In this document: positions 29,510 to 38,810 of the stretch, piece after piece
Layout: every line of letters begins with the position of its first letter
Numbering within the stretch: the first letter of the stretch is position 1
Assembly: GCA_021413865.1 (NCBI GenBank)
Contig: JAIOPN010000062.1
Span: 124,001 to 188,000, forward strand
Length of the DNA stretch: 64,000 bases
Source: Planctomycetota bacterium
GTDB lineage: Bacteria; Planctomycetota; Phycisphaerae; Phycisphaerales; Phycisphaeraceae
Direction: 5' to 3'
Translations under genes and position numbers: made by a program
Notes under the pieces: generated by a model
Databases searched by the model: none
What the model saw: only the letters and a program-made list of their open reading frames with translations
Told to the model about the DNA's origin: nothing

Positions 29510-30436
29510 ATGATGGTGGACACACACACGCACCGCTGGGAATCGCCGGATGAACTGGGGCCCGGCTCGGCGCGGCGCATCCGCGCGATGGACCTGCCCC
29601 CCTGGTCCAGGCCCGACGCCACCGCCGCCGCACACGACCGCGCGATGGACGCGGTGGATTACGCCTTCATCCTCGGCCTGGTCGGCCGAAACATCGGCGC
29701 GATGATCGGCGTCGAGCAGGTCGAGCAGGCCGTCTCGCACCGGCCCGACAAATACCTCGGCTTCCCCGGCATCGACCCCGGCGACGACGGCTCGCTCGAA
29801 CAACTCGCCCGCGCCGCCGCACGCGGCATGAGCGGCGTCACCATCTGCCCCGCGGCGCAGGCGTTCCGACCCACCGACCAGCGCCCGATGATGCTGCTGG
29901 CCACCTGCGCCAAGCGCGGCATGCCCGTCATCGTCCACAACACCACGCACCTGGGCCCCGCGGCGCAGGGCGAATTGGCCGACCCATCGCTCTTCGACGA
30001 GGCCCTGCGCTCCCATCCCACGCTCCGCATCGTCTTCACCGAGGTCGGCGCGCCGTACCCCGATGTCACGCTCGAGCTCATCGCCCGCCACGCGAACGCC
30101 TACGCCGACCTCTCGGGCATCGCCTCCCGCCCCGCCGCGCTCGCGCCCCTCCTCATCGCCGCACAAGCCCGTGGCGCGCTGGGGAAGCTCCTGATGGGGA
30201 GCGATTTCCCCTTCGCCACGCCCGCGCAGATCACGCGTAACATCCTGGCCGCGCACCGAACGGTGCGCGACGCCGGGATCACCCTCGCACAACTCCGCGC
30301 CATCGTCGGGCGCGACGCGCTGGCCTGCCTGGGCATCGCCCGGCCCGCGCCCTCGGCGACGCCGTTTGATCCTCACCACCACGACAACTCGCCGGACCCC
30401 GCCGACGCGGCCGCCGGCAAGGGAGACAAGGCGTGA
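29510..30436 (+). CDS. Amidohydrolase-family metal-dependent hydrolase
   Basis: 308 residues. N-terminal metal-binding DTHTHRW, a mid-barrel HN after MPVIVH, and late DFPFATP with GRDALACLGI are those of the amidohydrolase_2 (TIM-barrel) group, which includes decarboxylases and lactonases. Substrate unknown. Two ATGs at 29510 and 29513 are possible starts; the first is used, with caggg ten bases upstream. The stop overlaps the GTG of the next gene by four bases, so it probably heads the operon that contains the branched-chain-type importer. Confidence 0.82.
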   Translation: MMVDTHTHRWESPDELGPGSARRIRAMDLPPWSRPDATAAAHDRAMDAVDYAFILGLVGRNIGAMIGVEQVEQAVSHRPDKYLGFPGIDPGDDGSLEQLARAAARGMSGVTICPAAQAFRPTDQRPMMLLATCAKRGMPVIVHNTTHLGPAAQGELADPSLFDEALRSHPTLRIVFTEVGAPYPDVTLELIARHANAYADLSGIASRPAALAPLLIAAQARGALGKLLMGSDFPFATPAQITRNILAAHRTVRDAGITLAQLRAIVGRDALACLGIARPAPSATPFDPHHHDNSPDPADAAAGKGDKA

Positions 30437-31125
30437 CCCTATCCCGCTCCGCGTGCATCCTGTTGCTGCTCTGCCTTGCGCTGCTGCCCGGCTGCAAGGG
30501 CGACGGCGGCGGCAAGCTCTCGATTCACAGCCAGGACGACTCCGGCGGCCAGCTCGTCGGCGGGTTCGGCACCGGCGTCTATAGCTTCGACGACAAGAAC
30601 AACCTCACCGTCGTGCTCTTCGACGGCCCGGAGGACAACCCCACCCAGGCCGTCGTTCTCCGCATGTTCTGGAAGCCCCGCGCCGCCCGCACCCCCATCG
30701 ACAAGACCGCCACCAACGCCACCATCCACTACCTCATCTTCACCGGCGAAAAAAACCAACTCGCGGGCGTGTACAGCGGCGCCGGGTTCCTCTATCCCAA
30801 GCAGAAGCCCGGCGGCGCGATGCTGGACGCGAGCGTCTGGCAGGCGTCGCTGCGGCTCACCGACAAGACCAACGGCTTCGATGACCGGCTGGGTCAGGCC
30901 ATGGTCAAGGGCGGTTTCTCGGCGCGGCGCGACGACCCGGCCGTGCAGCAGTCGATCCGCCGGCTCAACATCATGGTCCGTGAACGGCTGGGTTACCCCC
31001 GCCTAGTTGATCAAACCAATCCCGACCCCACGCAGGAGGCAAGCCATGCAGCGAACAGGATGGTCCGCGACGATCTCAACGACGGTGTCGGCGCTGCTAA
31101 TGGCACTGACGCTGACGGGATGTGA
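30433..31125 (+). CDS. Lipoprotein of unknown function
   Basis: 230 residues, not recognised. A lipoprotein signal (LLLLCLALLPGC) is followed by a beta-rich domain with YSFDDKNNLTVVLFDG and WQASLRLTDK. Its last 27 codons overlap the start of the next gene in another frame, an 80-base overlap. GTG start coupled to the amidohydrolase stop. Because the next gene encodes an ABC binding lipoprotein, it may be an accessory of that importer, but the sequence gives no direct sign of that. Confidence 0.7.
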   Translation: MTLSRSACILLLLCLALLPGCKGDGGGKLSIHSQDDSGGQLVGGFGTGVYSFDDKNNLTVVLFDGPEDNPTQAVVLRMFWKPRAARTPIDKTATNATIHYLIFTGEKNQLAGVYSGAGFLYPKQKPGGAMLDASVWQASLRLTDKTNGFDDRLGQAMVKGGFSARRDDPAVQQSIRRLNIMVRERLGYPRLVDQTNPDPTQEASHAANRMVRDDLNDGVGAANGTDADGM

Positions 31126-32251
31126 TCAGCAGCCGCAGCAACCCGCAGTAACCGGCGGATCGCCTGTTGCCACGCCCGGCGAGATTGTCGTCGGCCAATA
31201 CGGCTCGCTCACCGGCTCGGAGGCGACCTTCGGCCAGACAACCGACGAGGGCGTCCGGCTGGCGGTCGAGGAGCGGAACGCCACCGGCGGCATCAAGGGC
31301 CGGAAGATCAAGCTGGTCACCTACGACGACCGCAGCAACGCCCAGGAGGCCGGCACCGTCGTCACGCGGCTGATCACGCAGGACAAGGCCGTCGCGATCC
31401 TGGGCGAGGTCGCCTCCACGCGTTCAATCGCCGGCGGCCGCGTCGCGCAGCAGTACGGCGTGCCGATGGTCAGCCCCTCATCCACCAACCCCACCGTGAC
31501 CGACATCGGCGACATGATCTTCCGCGTCTGCTTCATCGATCCGTTCCAGGGGACGGTGATGGCCAAGTTCTCGCACGAGAACCTCAAGCTGACCAAAGTC
31601 GCCGTGCTCTACGACAAGGGGCAGGCCTACTCGACGGGGCTCTCCAATTACTTCCAGCAGGCCTTCAAGGAGATGGGCGGAACGATCACCGCCGTCGAGA
31701 CCTACAAGGGCGGCGACCCGGACTTCAGCGCTCAACTCACCACCATCCGCAACAGCGGCGCGGAGGCGATCTACATCCCCGGCTACTACAACGAGGTCGC
31801 CAGCATCGCGCTGCAGGCACGCAAGCTCGGGATCCCCAACAGCGTGCCGCTGATGGGCGGCGACGGGTGGGAATCGCCCAAACTGGCCGAGATCGCGGGT
31901 GAGGCCGTCGAGGGGTGCTACTTCTCGAACCACTACGCCCCCGAGGACGAACGCGCCGAGGTGAAGGAGTTCATCGCCAAGTACAAGGCGAAATACAACG
32001 GTGTCACGCCCGGGGCGCTGGCGGCCTCGGGGTACGACGCGGCGAATATCCTGTTCGACGCCATGGGCCGCGCCCCATCGCTGTCTGGCGCCGACCTGGC
32101 CAAGGCGCTGGCGGAAACCAAAAACTTCAAGGCCGTCACCGGGCTTATCACGATCAACAAGAGTCGCAACGCGGACAAGTCGGCGGTCGTCCTGCAGATG
32201 AAGGGCGGCACGCCGGTGTACGTCGCGACGGTCGAGCCGCCGAAGAAATAG
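31046..32251 (+). CDS. Branched-chain-amino-acid-type ABC transporter substrate-binding lipoprotein
   Basis: 401 residues. A lipoprotein signal ending LTLTGC anchors it at the membrane. GEIVVGQYGSLTGSEATFGQ, MVSPSSTNPTVTD and GAEAIYIPGYYNEVASIALQ are standard for the periplasmic type I (LivJ/LivK, family HAAT) binding fold. AGGAGG lies six bases before the ATG, so this start is well supported despite the 80-base overlap with the preceding gene. Likely ligands are branched-chain or other amino acids, or amides; the pocket cannot be read here. Followed by the two permeases and two ATPases of one importer. Confidence 0.9.
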   Translation: MQRTGWSATISTTVSALLMALTLTGCDQQPQQPAVTGGSPVATPGEIVVGQYGSLTGSEATFGQTTDEGVRLAVEERNATGGIKGRKIKLVTYDDRSNAQEAGTVVTRLITQDKAVAILGEVASTRSIAGGRVAQQYGVPMVSPSSTNPTVTDIGDMIFRVCFIDPFQGTVMAKFSHENLKLTKVAVLYDKGQAYSTGLSNYFQQAFKEMGGTITAVETYKGGDPDFSAQLTTIRNSGAEAIYIPGYYNEVASIALQARKLGIPNSVPLMGGDGWESPKLAEIAGEAVEGCYFSNHYAPEDERAEVKEFIAKYKAKYNGVTPGALAASGYDAANILFDAMGRAPSLSGADLAKALAETKNFKAVTGLITINKSRNADKSAVVLQMKGGTPVYVATVEPPKK

Positions 32252-32279
32252 GCCGTTAGGCGTCCACGCCGCTCCAATC

Positions 32280-33230
32280 ATGACCACCTTTCTCCAGACC
32301 CTCATGGATGCCATCTCCGTCGGGAGCCTCTACGCGTTGATCGCGCTGGGCTACACGATGGTGTACGGCGTCCTGCGGTTCATCAATTTCGCGCACGGCG
32401 ACGTCTTCATGCTCGGGGCATGGTTCTCGTTCTGGGTCACGACCAAGTTCGGCTGGGCGGGTGAGGGCGCGCACCCGTCGATCCCGCGCGCGTTGACCGT
32501 CATGGCGATCGCCATGGCCCTGTGCGGGCTGCTTGGTTACCTCATCGAACGCCTCGCCTACCGCCCGCTCCGCTTCGCCCCCCGCCTCAACGTGCTCATC
32601 ACCGCCATCGGCGTCTCCCTCCTCCTGCAAAACACCGGCCAGCTCAAGTACGTCTTCGGCACCGAGAACCAGCGGATGCCCACGCTGCTCCCCGCCACCA
32701 CGCTCGCCACCGTCGCCGGCGTGAACATCACGCTCATCGACGTGATCATCGTCGCCGGCTCGCTCGTGTTGATGGGCGTGCTGGACCGGCTCGTGTACCG
32801 CTCGCGGATGGGCATGGCGATGCGGGCCGTCGCCTTCGACCCGCACACCGCCTCGCTCATGGGCGTCAACGTCAACCGCACCGTCAGCGCCACCTTCGTC
32901 GCCGGCTCCATGCTCGCCGCCGCCGCCGGCTTCCTCTACGCCACCAAGTACCCCAACCTCAACCAGCCCGCGTTCTCCACCTGGACCCTCCTGGGCCTCA
33001 AGGCGTTCATCGCCGCGGTCGTCGGCGGCATCGGCAACATCCGCGGCGCCATGGTCGGCGGCCTGCTCATCGGCCTCATCGAGCAGTTCGGCGTGGCGTA
33101 CTCCGCCCCGCTCTCGCACGGCTACATCACCGGCGAGTTCAAGGAGATCTACGTCTTCGCCCTGCTCATCCTCGTCCTGCTCGTCAAGCCCTCGGGCATC
33201 CTCGGCCGGCTGACGGTGGAGAAGGTCTAA
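32280..33230 (+). CDS. livH: Branched-chain-type ABC transporter permease LivH
   Basis: 316 residues, about eight membrane segments. SLYALIALGYTMVYGVLRFI, FAHGDVFMLG and the late GLKAFIAAVVGGIGNIRGAM block are typical LivH features. It forms the channel with LivM. 28 bases after the binding protein gene and five bases before livM. Confidence 0.95.
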   Translation: MTTFLQTLMDAISVGSLYALIALGYTMVYGVLRFINFAHGDVFMLGAWFSFWVTTKFGWAGEGAHPSIPRALTVMAIAMALCGLLGYLIERLAYRPLRFAPRLNVLITAIGVSLLLQNTGQLKYVFGTENQRMPTLLPATTLATVAGVNITLIDVIIVAGSLVLMGVLDRLVYRSRMGMAMRAVAFDPHTASLMGVNVNRTVSATFVAGSMLAAAAGFLYATKYPNLNQPAFSTWTLLGLKAFIAAVVGGIGNIRGAMVGGLLIGLIEQFGVAYSAPLSHGYITGEFKEIYVFALLILVLLVKPSGILGRLTVEKV

Positions 33231-33235
33231 GCGAC

Positions 33236-34411
33236 ATGGCCGACTCCCCCACCACCACCGCCCGCCCCATCGCCTCCATCAGGGCGCGCACGCTCCAACT
33301 CACCCCGCCGCGCTGGGTCGCGTTCTGCCGGGGCGCTGCGCCGATCGTGATCGGCGTCGCCCTGGCCGTGCTGCTCCAGTTCTACGCCAACCGCTGGTTC
33401 GGCGGCTACCGCGAAAAAATCCTCATCGACATCGGCATCAACATCATCCTCGCCGTCTCGCTCAACATCGTGAACGGCTACACCGGCCAGTTCTCCATCG
33501 GCCACGCGGGGTTCATGGCCGTCGGCGCCTACACCGCCGGGTTCATCATGTACTACGGGTCGTTTTGGCTCTTCGGCGACACCCAGTTCCACGGCGGCAT
33601 CCTCAGCGCGACAACCGACCCCCGCGGGCTCCACGGCCCGGGTTTCTCCGGCGGTGACCTGCTCTTCCCCGCCGCGCTCATCGCCGGCGGCCTGGTCGCG
33701 GCGCTGTTCGGTTTCATCGTCGGCCTCCCGTCGCTGCGGCTGCGCGGAGACTACCTGGCCATCGTCACCCTCGGCTTCGGCGAGATCGTTCGCGTCGTCA
33801 TCGAGACCACCGGCACCGTCCTCGCCGGCGACGAGATCGGCGGCCAACCCTGGTACAGGCTGCTCAACCGCGTGGGCGGGCCGATGGGGTTCGGCGGGCT
33901 GCCGATCTACGCCAGCTCGTTCTGGGTCTGGGTCTGCGTCGCCGCGACGGTGCTGGCGGCCTACCGCATCAAGGCCTCGACCATGGGCCGGGCGTTCCTG
34001 GCCGTCCGCGAAAACGAGATCGCCGCCGCCTCGCTGGGCGTGCCCATCACACGCTACAAGGTCCGCGCCTTCGTCATCGCCGCCTTCTTCGCCGGCGTCG
34101 CGGGAGGGCTCTTCGCCCACGAGATCGGCAACATGCTCAACGCCGGCGAGTTGGGGTTCCTCAAGAGCTTTGACATCATCATCATGGTCGTGCTCGGCGG
34201 CATGGGCTCGATCAGCGGCGCGGTCGTGGCCGCGATCGTCCTGACGATCCTCCCCGAGGCGCTGCGCTCGGTCTCCGAGTTCCGCATGATCGCCTACGCC
34301 CTGCTGCTCATCGTGATGATGATCGCGCGGCCGCAGGGCCTGCTGGGCATCCACGAGATGTGGGACCTGCCGTACTTCCGCCGGCGACGCACGGGGGGCA
34401 AGACCGCGTGA
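33236..34411 (+). CDS. livM: Branched-chain-type ABC transporter permease LivM
   Basis: 391 residues from the ATG at 33236, five bases after the livH stop. LAVSLNIVNGYTGQFSIGHA, FMAVGAYTAG and the EAA-like loop VVLGGMGSISGAVVAA are typical LivM features. An N-terminal 40-residue extension before the first membrane segment is unremarkable in this family. The upstream in-frame reading is within livH and not used. The TGA overlaps the GTG of livG by four bases. Confidence 0.94.
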   Translation: MADSPTTTARPIASIRARTLQLTPPRWVAFCRGAAPIVIGVALAVLLQFYANRWFGGYREKILIDIGINIILAVSLNIVNGYTGQFSIGHAGFMAVGAYTAGFIMYYGSFWLFGDTQFHGGILSATTDPRGLHGPGFSGGDLLFPAALIAGGLVAALFGFIVGLPSLRLRGDYLAIVTLGFGEIVRVVIETTGTVLAGDEIGGQPWYRLLNRVGGPMGFGGLPIYASSFWVWVCVAATVLAAYRIKASTMGRAFLAVRENEIAAASLGVPITRYKVRAFVIAAFFAGVAGGLFAHEIGNMLNAGELGFLKSFDIIIMVVLGGMGSISGAVVAAIVLTILPEALRSVSEFRMIAYALLLIVMMIARPQGLLGIHEMWDLPYFRRRRTGGKTA

Positions 34412-35190
34412 GCACCCTGCTGGACATCTCCGGCGTCTCGCTCTCCTTCGGCGGCGTGAAGGCGGTCTCCGATTTTGCGCTCAAACTGAACCCCGGCAAC
34501 CTGCAGGGCCTCATCGGCCCCAACGGCGCGGGCAAGACGACCGTGTTCAACCTGATCACCGGCGTCTATCGGCCCGACGCCGGGGCGATCGCCCTCGACG
34601 GACGCCCGCTCATCGGCCTGCCGCCCCACCGCATCGCCCAGGCCGGCGTCGCGCGGACCTTCCAGAACATCCGACTCTTCGGCAACCTCAGCGTGCTCGA
34701 CAACGTCCGCGTCGCCTGCCACCTCCGCGCCCATCACTCGATCACCGGCGCCCTGCTCCGCACCGCCCGCCACCTGGGCGGCGAGCTCGCCATCGAACGC
34801 CACGCCCACGAGCTGCTCGATATCTTCAACCTCGGCTTCCGCGCCGATGAACTCGCGTGCAACCTCCCCTACGGCGACCAGCGGAGGCTCGAGATCGCCC
34901 GCGCCCTGGCGACCGACCCCAAGGTGCTCCTGCTCGACGAGCCCGCCGCCGGCATGAACACGCAGGAGAAGCGCAGGCTCGCCGAGCTGATCCACTTCAT
35001 CCGCGACAGCTTCAGGCTCACCATCCTGCTCATCGACCACGACGTGGGCCTCATCATGGGCATCTGCGACACCATCACCGTGCTGGACCACGGCCAGACC
35101 ATCGCCGTCGGCCCCGCGTGCGACGTGCAGAAAGACCCCAAGGTCATCGAGGCCTATTTAGGAGAGCCCGCCGACGGCGCGGTGCGATGA
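34408..35190 (+). CDS. livG: Branched-chain-type ABC transporter ATPase LivG
   Basis: 260 residues, GTG start coupled to livM. Walker A GPNGAGKTT, signature LPYGDQRRLEIARAL, Walker B VLLLDEPAAGMN followed by the H-loop region LLIDHDVGLIMG. All are complete. Pairs with LivF to energise the importer. Confidence 0.95.
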   Translation: MSTLLDISGVSLSFGGVKAVSDFALKLNPGNLQGLIGPNGAGKTTVFNLITGVYRPDAGAIALDGRPLIGLPPHRIAQAGVARTFQNIRLFGNLSVLDNVRVACHLRAHHSITGALLRTARHLGGELAIERHAHELLDIFNLGFRADELACNLPYGDQRRLEIARALATDPKVLLLDEPAAGMNTQEKRRLAELIHFIRDSFRLTILLIDHDVGLIMGICDTITVLDHGQTIAVGPACDVQKDPKVIEAYLGEPADGAVR

Positions 35191-35196
35191 AACCCC

Positions 35197-35913
<717 letters not shown>

Positions 35914-35921
35914 TCCGGCCT

Positions 35922-35986
35922 TTGTTTAGCGGGTGACCCGAAGGATCCCTCCGTGGGAGCGTCGCGTTGCGACAGCCGCTAAACAA
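35922..35986. repeat. Structured intergenic palindrome after livF
   Basis: Outer arms ttgtttagcgg (35922-35932) and ccgctaaacaa (35976-35986) are exact inverted copies. Inside them are further short hairpins: gtcgc/gcgac at 35961-35973 and tccc/ggga around 35947. The whole can fold as a branched stem in RNA or as a cruciform in DNA. It may act as the livF terminator although no T-run follows. Confidence 0.7.
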
Positions 35987-36052
35987 CGCGCGGCACCGCG
36001 CCGACCGATTCTTTATGATGCAACCCGAACGCAAAACAAGGACAGCCGTCGG

Positions 36053-36739
36053 ATGGATACATTCCTTCAATTGTGGCATCTCGTCGTTCGCCTCTACAAT
36101 CTCTTCGCCCACTTGGACAAACACCTGCAGCAGGCCGTGACGGAGTATGGCCTTTGGGTGTACGCCATCCTCTTCGCCGTCATCTTCTGCGAGACCGGGC
36201 TGGTCATCCTGCCCTTCCTCCCGGGCGATTCGCTGCTCTTCCTCGTCGGCTCGCTGGCGGCCGCGGACAACAGCAACCTGAACATCTGGGTCGCGTTCGT
36301 CCTCCTCTTCGCCGCCGCGGTGCTGGGCGACACGGTGAATTACCACGTCGGCCATTACCTGGGCCCCAAGGTGCTCACGCGGCCCTCGGGCCGGTTCCTT
36401 AAGAAGGAGCACCTCGACCGCACGCACAAGTACTTCGAGAAATACGGCGGATCGACGATCATCCTCGCCCGGTTCGTGCCGATCGTGCGCACCTTCGCCC
36501 CGTTCGTCGCGGGCGTCGGGGCGATGACCTACTGGAAGTTCCTCACCTACAACGTCGTCGGGGCCGTGATCTGGGTCGGCCTGCTGCTCGCGGCGGGGCA
36601 CTGGTTCGGGCAGATGCAGTGGGTGAAGGACAACTTCGTCACCGTTGAGATCGCCATCATCGTGATCTCGCTCCTGCCCATGGGGGTGGAATACCTGCGG
36701 TTCCGCATGGATCAAAAGCGGGCGGAGAAGCAGCCATGA
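36053..36739 (+). CDS. DedA/SNARE-associated family membrane protein
   Basis: 228 residues with about five membrane segments. ETGLVILPFLPGDSLLFLVG and DTVNYHVGHYLGPKV in the N-terminal half, and FEKYGGSTIILARFVPIVRT with the family arginines in the middle, are standard DedA features. Homologues are lipid or small-molecule transporters involved in envelope homeostasis. Start is the ATG at 36053; the longer open frame to 35933 runs through the repeat after livF and is not used. The TGA overlaps the ATG of galE. Confidence 0.92.
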   Translation: MDTFLQLWHLVVRLYNLFAHLDKHLQQAVTEYGLWVYAILFAVIFCETGLVILPFLPGDSLLFLVGSLAAADNSNLNIWVAFVLLFAAAVLGDTVNYHVGHYLGPKVLTRPSGRFLKKEHLDRTHKYFEKYGGSTIILARFVPIVRTFAPFVAGVGAMTYWKFLTYNVVGAVIWVGLLLAAGHWFGQMQWVKDNFVTVEIAIIVISLLPMGVEYLRFRMDQKRAEKQP

Positions 36740-37728
36740 AAGTGCTCGTGACGGGCGGCGCGGGTTACATCGGTTCGCACGCGGTCAAGCGGCTGCTCGC
36801 CGCGGGGCACAAGGTCGTCGTGCTGGACAATCTCTTCCGCGGCCACCGCGAGGCCGTGCCGCAGGGCGTCCCCCTCGAGGAGATCGACCTCCGCAACACC
36901 GACGCCGTCACCAATACGCTGACGCACCACGCCATCGACTGCGTGATGCACTTCGCGGCGCTGGCGTACGTCGGCGAGTCCGTACAGCAGCCCCTCAACT
37001 ATTACGACAACAACACCGGCGGCACGGTCGGCCTCCTCACCGCCATGCGCCGCGCGGGCGTCCGCCGCATCGTCTTCAGCTCCACCTGCGCCACCTACGG
37101 CGAGCCCGAGAAGATGCCCATCACCGAGGAGACGCCCCAGCGCCCCATCAACCCCTACGGCTGGTCCAAGCTCTTCGTCGAACGCATCCTCCTGGACGAG
37201 GCGGCGGCGGACGCGAAGTTCTCCTTCGCGGCGCTGCGCTACTTCAACGTCGCCGGCTCGGCCGAGGACGGCTCGATCGGCGAGGACCACGCGCCCGAGA
37301 CGCACCTGATCCCCGTGCTGCTCAACGCCGCGCTGGGCAAGGTGCCCAAGGTGACGATCTTCGGGCAGGACTACCCCACGCCCGACGGCACGTGCGTGCG
37401 GGACTACATCCATGTGCAGGATCTGGCCGACGCCCACGCGATCGTGATGGACGCGCTGGCGCCGGGTGACAGGCGGTTCTACAACCTGGGCATCGGCCGG
37501 GGGCACAGCGTCCGCGAGGTGATCGACGCCGCAAAGAAGGTCACGGGTGTGGACTTCAAGGTGGAGACCGGCCCGCGGCGGCCGGGCGACCCACCCATGC
37601 TCTACGCCAACGCCGACAAGGTCCACCGCGAACTGGGCTGGAAGGCCAAACTGACCGACATCCACCACGTCACCGAAACCGCGTGGCGGTGGTTCAAGAA
37701 CCACCCGAACGGGTACCAGTCGCCGTGA
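36736..37728 (+). CDS. galE: UDP-glucose 4-epimerase
   Basis: 330 residues, normal length. NAD-binding GGAGYIGS at the start, active-site region FSSTCATYGEPE and PYGWSKLFVE (Tyr-xxx-Lys) and the sugar-binding NVAGS and RDYIHVQDLA are complete. It interconverts UDP-glucose and UDP-galactose in the cytoplasm for surface polysaccharides. Coupled by a four-base overlap to the DedA gene. A 34-bp inverted repeat pair follows. Confidence 0.95.
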   Translation: MKVLVTGGAGYIGSHAVKRLLAAGHKVVVLDNLFRGHREAVPQGVPLEEIDLRNTDAVTNTLTHHAIDCVMHFAALAYVGESVQQPLNYYDNNTGGTVGLLTAMRRAGVRRIVFSSTCATYGEPEKMPITEETPQRPINPYGWSKLFVERILLDEAAADAKFSFAALRYFNVAGSAEDGSIGEDHAPETHLIPVLLNAALGKVPKVTIFGQDYPTPDGTCVRDYIHVQDLADAHAIVMDALAPGDRRFYNLGIGRGHSVREVIDAAKKVTGVDFKVETGPRRPGDPPMLYANADKVHRELGWKAKLTDIHHVTETAWRWFKNHPNGYQSP

Positions 37729-37753
37729 GAATTTTTCTCTCGTCGCGCCATGC

Positions 37754-37897
37754 GTAGGGTGCGTGGAGCGGAGCGCAACGCACCATTCCCGCGTACGACA
37801 AGACAGAAAAAACGCGCCGAGAAGGCCGCGAGACTCCACCCGTGTCGCGCAATCGTGAGCGTCAATGGTGCGTTGCGCTCCGCTCCACGCACCCTAC
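37754..37897. repeat. REPIN-like pair of exact 34-bp inverted repeats between convergent genes
   Basis: gtagggtgcgtggagcggag... at 37754-37787 is exactly inverted at 37864-37897 (34 of 34 bases), with a 76-base spacer. Each arm itself contains ggtgcgt/acgcacc ends, so each can also form a small hairpin. It lies between galE and the small acidic protein gene, which face each other, and could end transcription in both directions. The short open frame through it is not a credible gene. Confidence 0.85.
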
Positions 37898-37921
37898 CGC
37901 CTTCTCCATGCGCTAACGGAC

Positions 37922-38179
37922 TCAGCGTGCCGCATCGATCGCTCGCCGCAGGATTGTAGCGATCATCACCAGCAGGGCCGACGCGAACAGGCCGAGGATC
38001 AACCACACCATGATGCGGAAGCCGGCCCCGCGGTGCGGCATCCACTGGCTGGTTTTCGTTTCTTCGTCTTCACCGAGCGACTCGTCGTCGGTGAGTTCTT
38101 CTTCGAGCTCCTCGCCGATGCCCTCGTCGCTGATCTCTTCACCGTCATCCTTTTCCCAATCCGGTTCGTTGTCGTCCAT
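37922..38179 (-). CDS. Small acidic single-pass membrane protein
   Basis: 85 residues, not recognised. The first 45 residues are very acidic (runs of Glu and Asp), followed by a short polar link and one membrane segment (FRIMVWLILGLFASALLVMIA) near the end, then a basic tail. Predicted cytoplasmic acidic head anchored at the membrane. It starts 30 bases after the mreD stop, so it could belong to the elongation machinery, but nothing in the sequence proves this. Confidence 0.7.
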   Translation of the reverse strand: MDDNEPDWEKDDGEEISDEGIGEELEEELTDDESLGEDEETKTSQWMPHRGAGFRIMVWLILGLFASALLVMIATILRRAIDAAR

Positions 38180-38209
38180 GAAGTGCTCCGGCGGTTGGGT
38201 GTGCGGGGC

Positions 38210-38803
38210 TCACCCGCGGCGGGGCAGGAAGCCAGAGCGTGGGCTCTCGAAGCCCCAGAACGGCTGCAGGCGCGTGAGCACCCAGCCGACTGGGATCGCG
38301 GCGGCGGCGGTGTAGAGCATGGAGAGGAATCGGAAGATCAACTGGTCGGCGTCGTCCCAGCCGGCCAGGTGCTGGTTGAGGAACCACGGCGCGTTGCGCA
38401 GCGCGAGCATCGCGACGATGGTCAGGTGGACGAAGATGCCGGCGGCGAAGGACATGACGCTCACCGCCAGGGGCGAGGCGCGGTTGAGCACCGCCCGCAG
38501 GCGGACCATGACGTAGCCGGCGAAGAGATAACCCAGCGTCGCCGGGCCGAGCACGGCGAAGGTGACCACGTCGTTGCCCCTGACCGCCGACACCGGTTTC
38601 ATCAGGTCAACAAGCAGGCCGAGGACGAGGCAGGCCCACATCGCCACCGACGGCGAGGCCCACAGCGCGATGAAGGCCGCGAGCATGAGCACAAAATCAG
38701 GGGTGATAGGCCCCAGCCGGGTCGGGACGTAGAGCAGCGCCGCGGCCCCGTCATTCAGGGCCAGCGCCAAGTAGGCGAACACGGCGAAGACGAGCCATCG
38801 CAT
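38210..38803 (-). CDS. mreD: Rod shape-determining protein MreD
   Basis: 197 residues with about five membrane segments (e.g. ITPDFVLMLAAFIALWAS, VFAYLALALND at the N-terminus). MreD sequences are poorly conserved; the call rests on topology, length and the mreB-mreC-mreD order. It lies 7 bases after mreC. In the family it links MreB and MreC to the cell-wall synthesis complex in the inner membrane. Confidence 0.85.
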   Translation of the reverse strand: MRWLVFAVFAYLALALNDGAAALLYVPTRLGPITPDFVLMLAAFIALWASPSVAMWACLVLGLLVDLMKPVSAVRGNDVVTFAVLGPATLGYLFAGYVMVRLRAVLNRASPLAVSVMSFAAGIFVHLTIVAMLALRNAPWFLNQHLAGWDDADQLIFRFLSMLYTAAAAIPVGWVLTRLQPFWGFESPRSGFLPRRG

Positions 38804-38810
38804 GGGCGTC

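Noticed and set aside
32522-33235. A longer livM starting inside livH
   Set aside because: The frame upstream of 33236 encodes Arg/His/Pro-rich shadow sequence of livH and no membrane pattern.
37750-37959. A 69-residue open frame after galE
   Set aside because: It is read through both arms of the inverted repeat and its spacer; composition is that of palindromic DNA, not of a gene.
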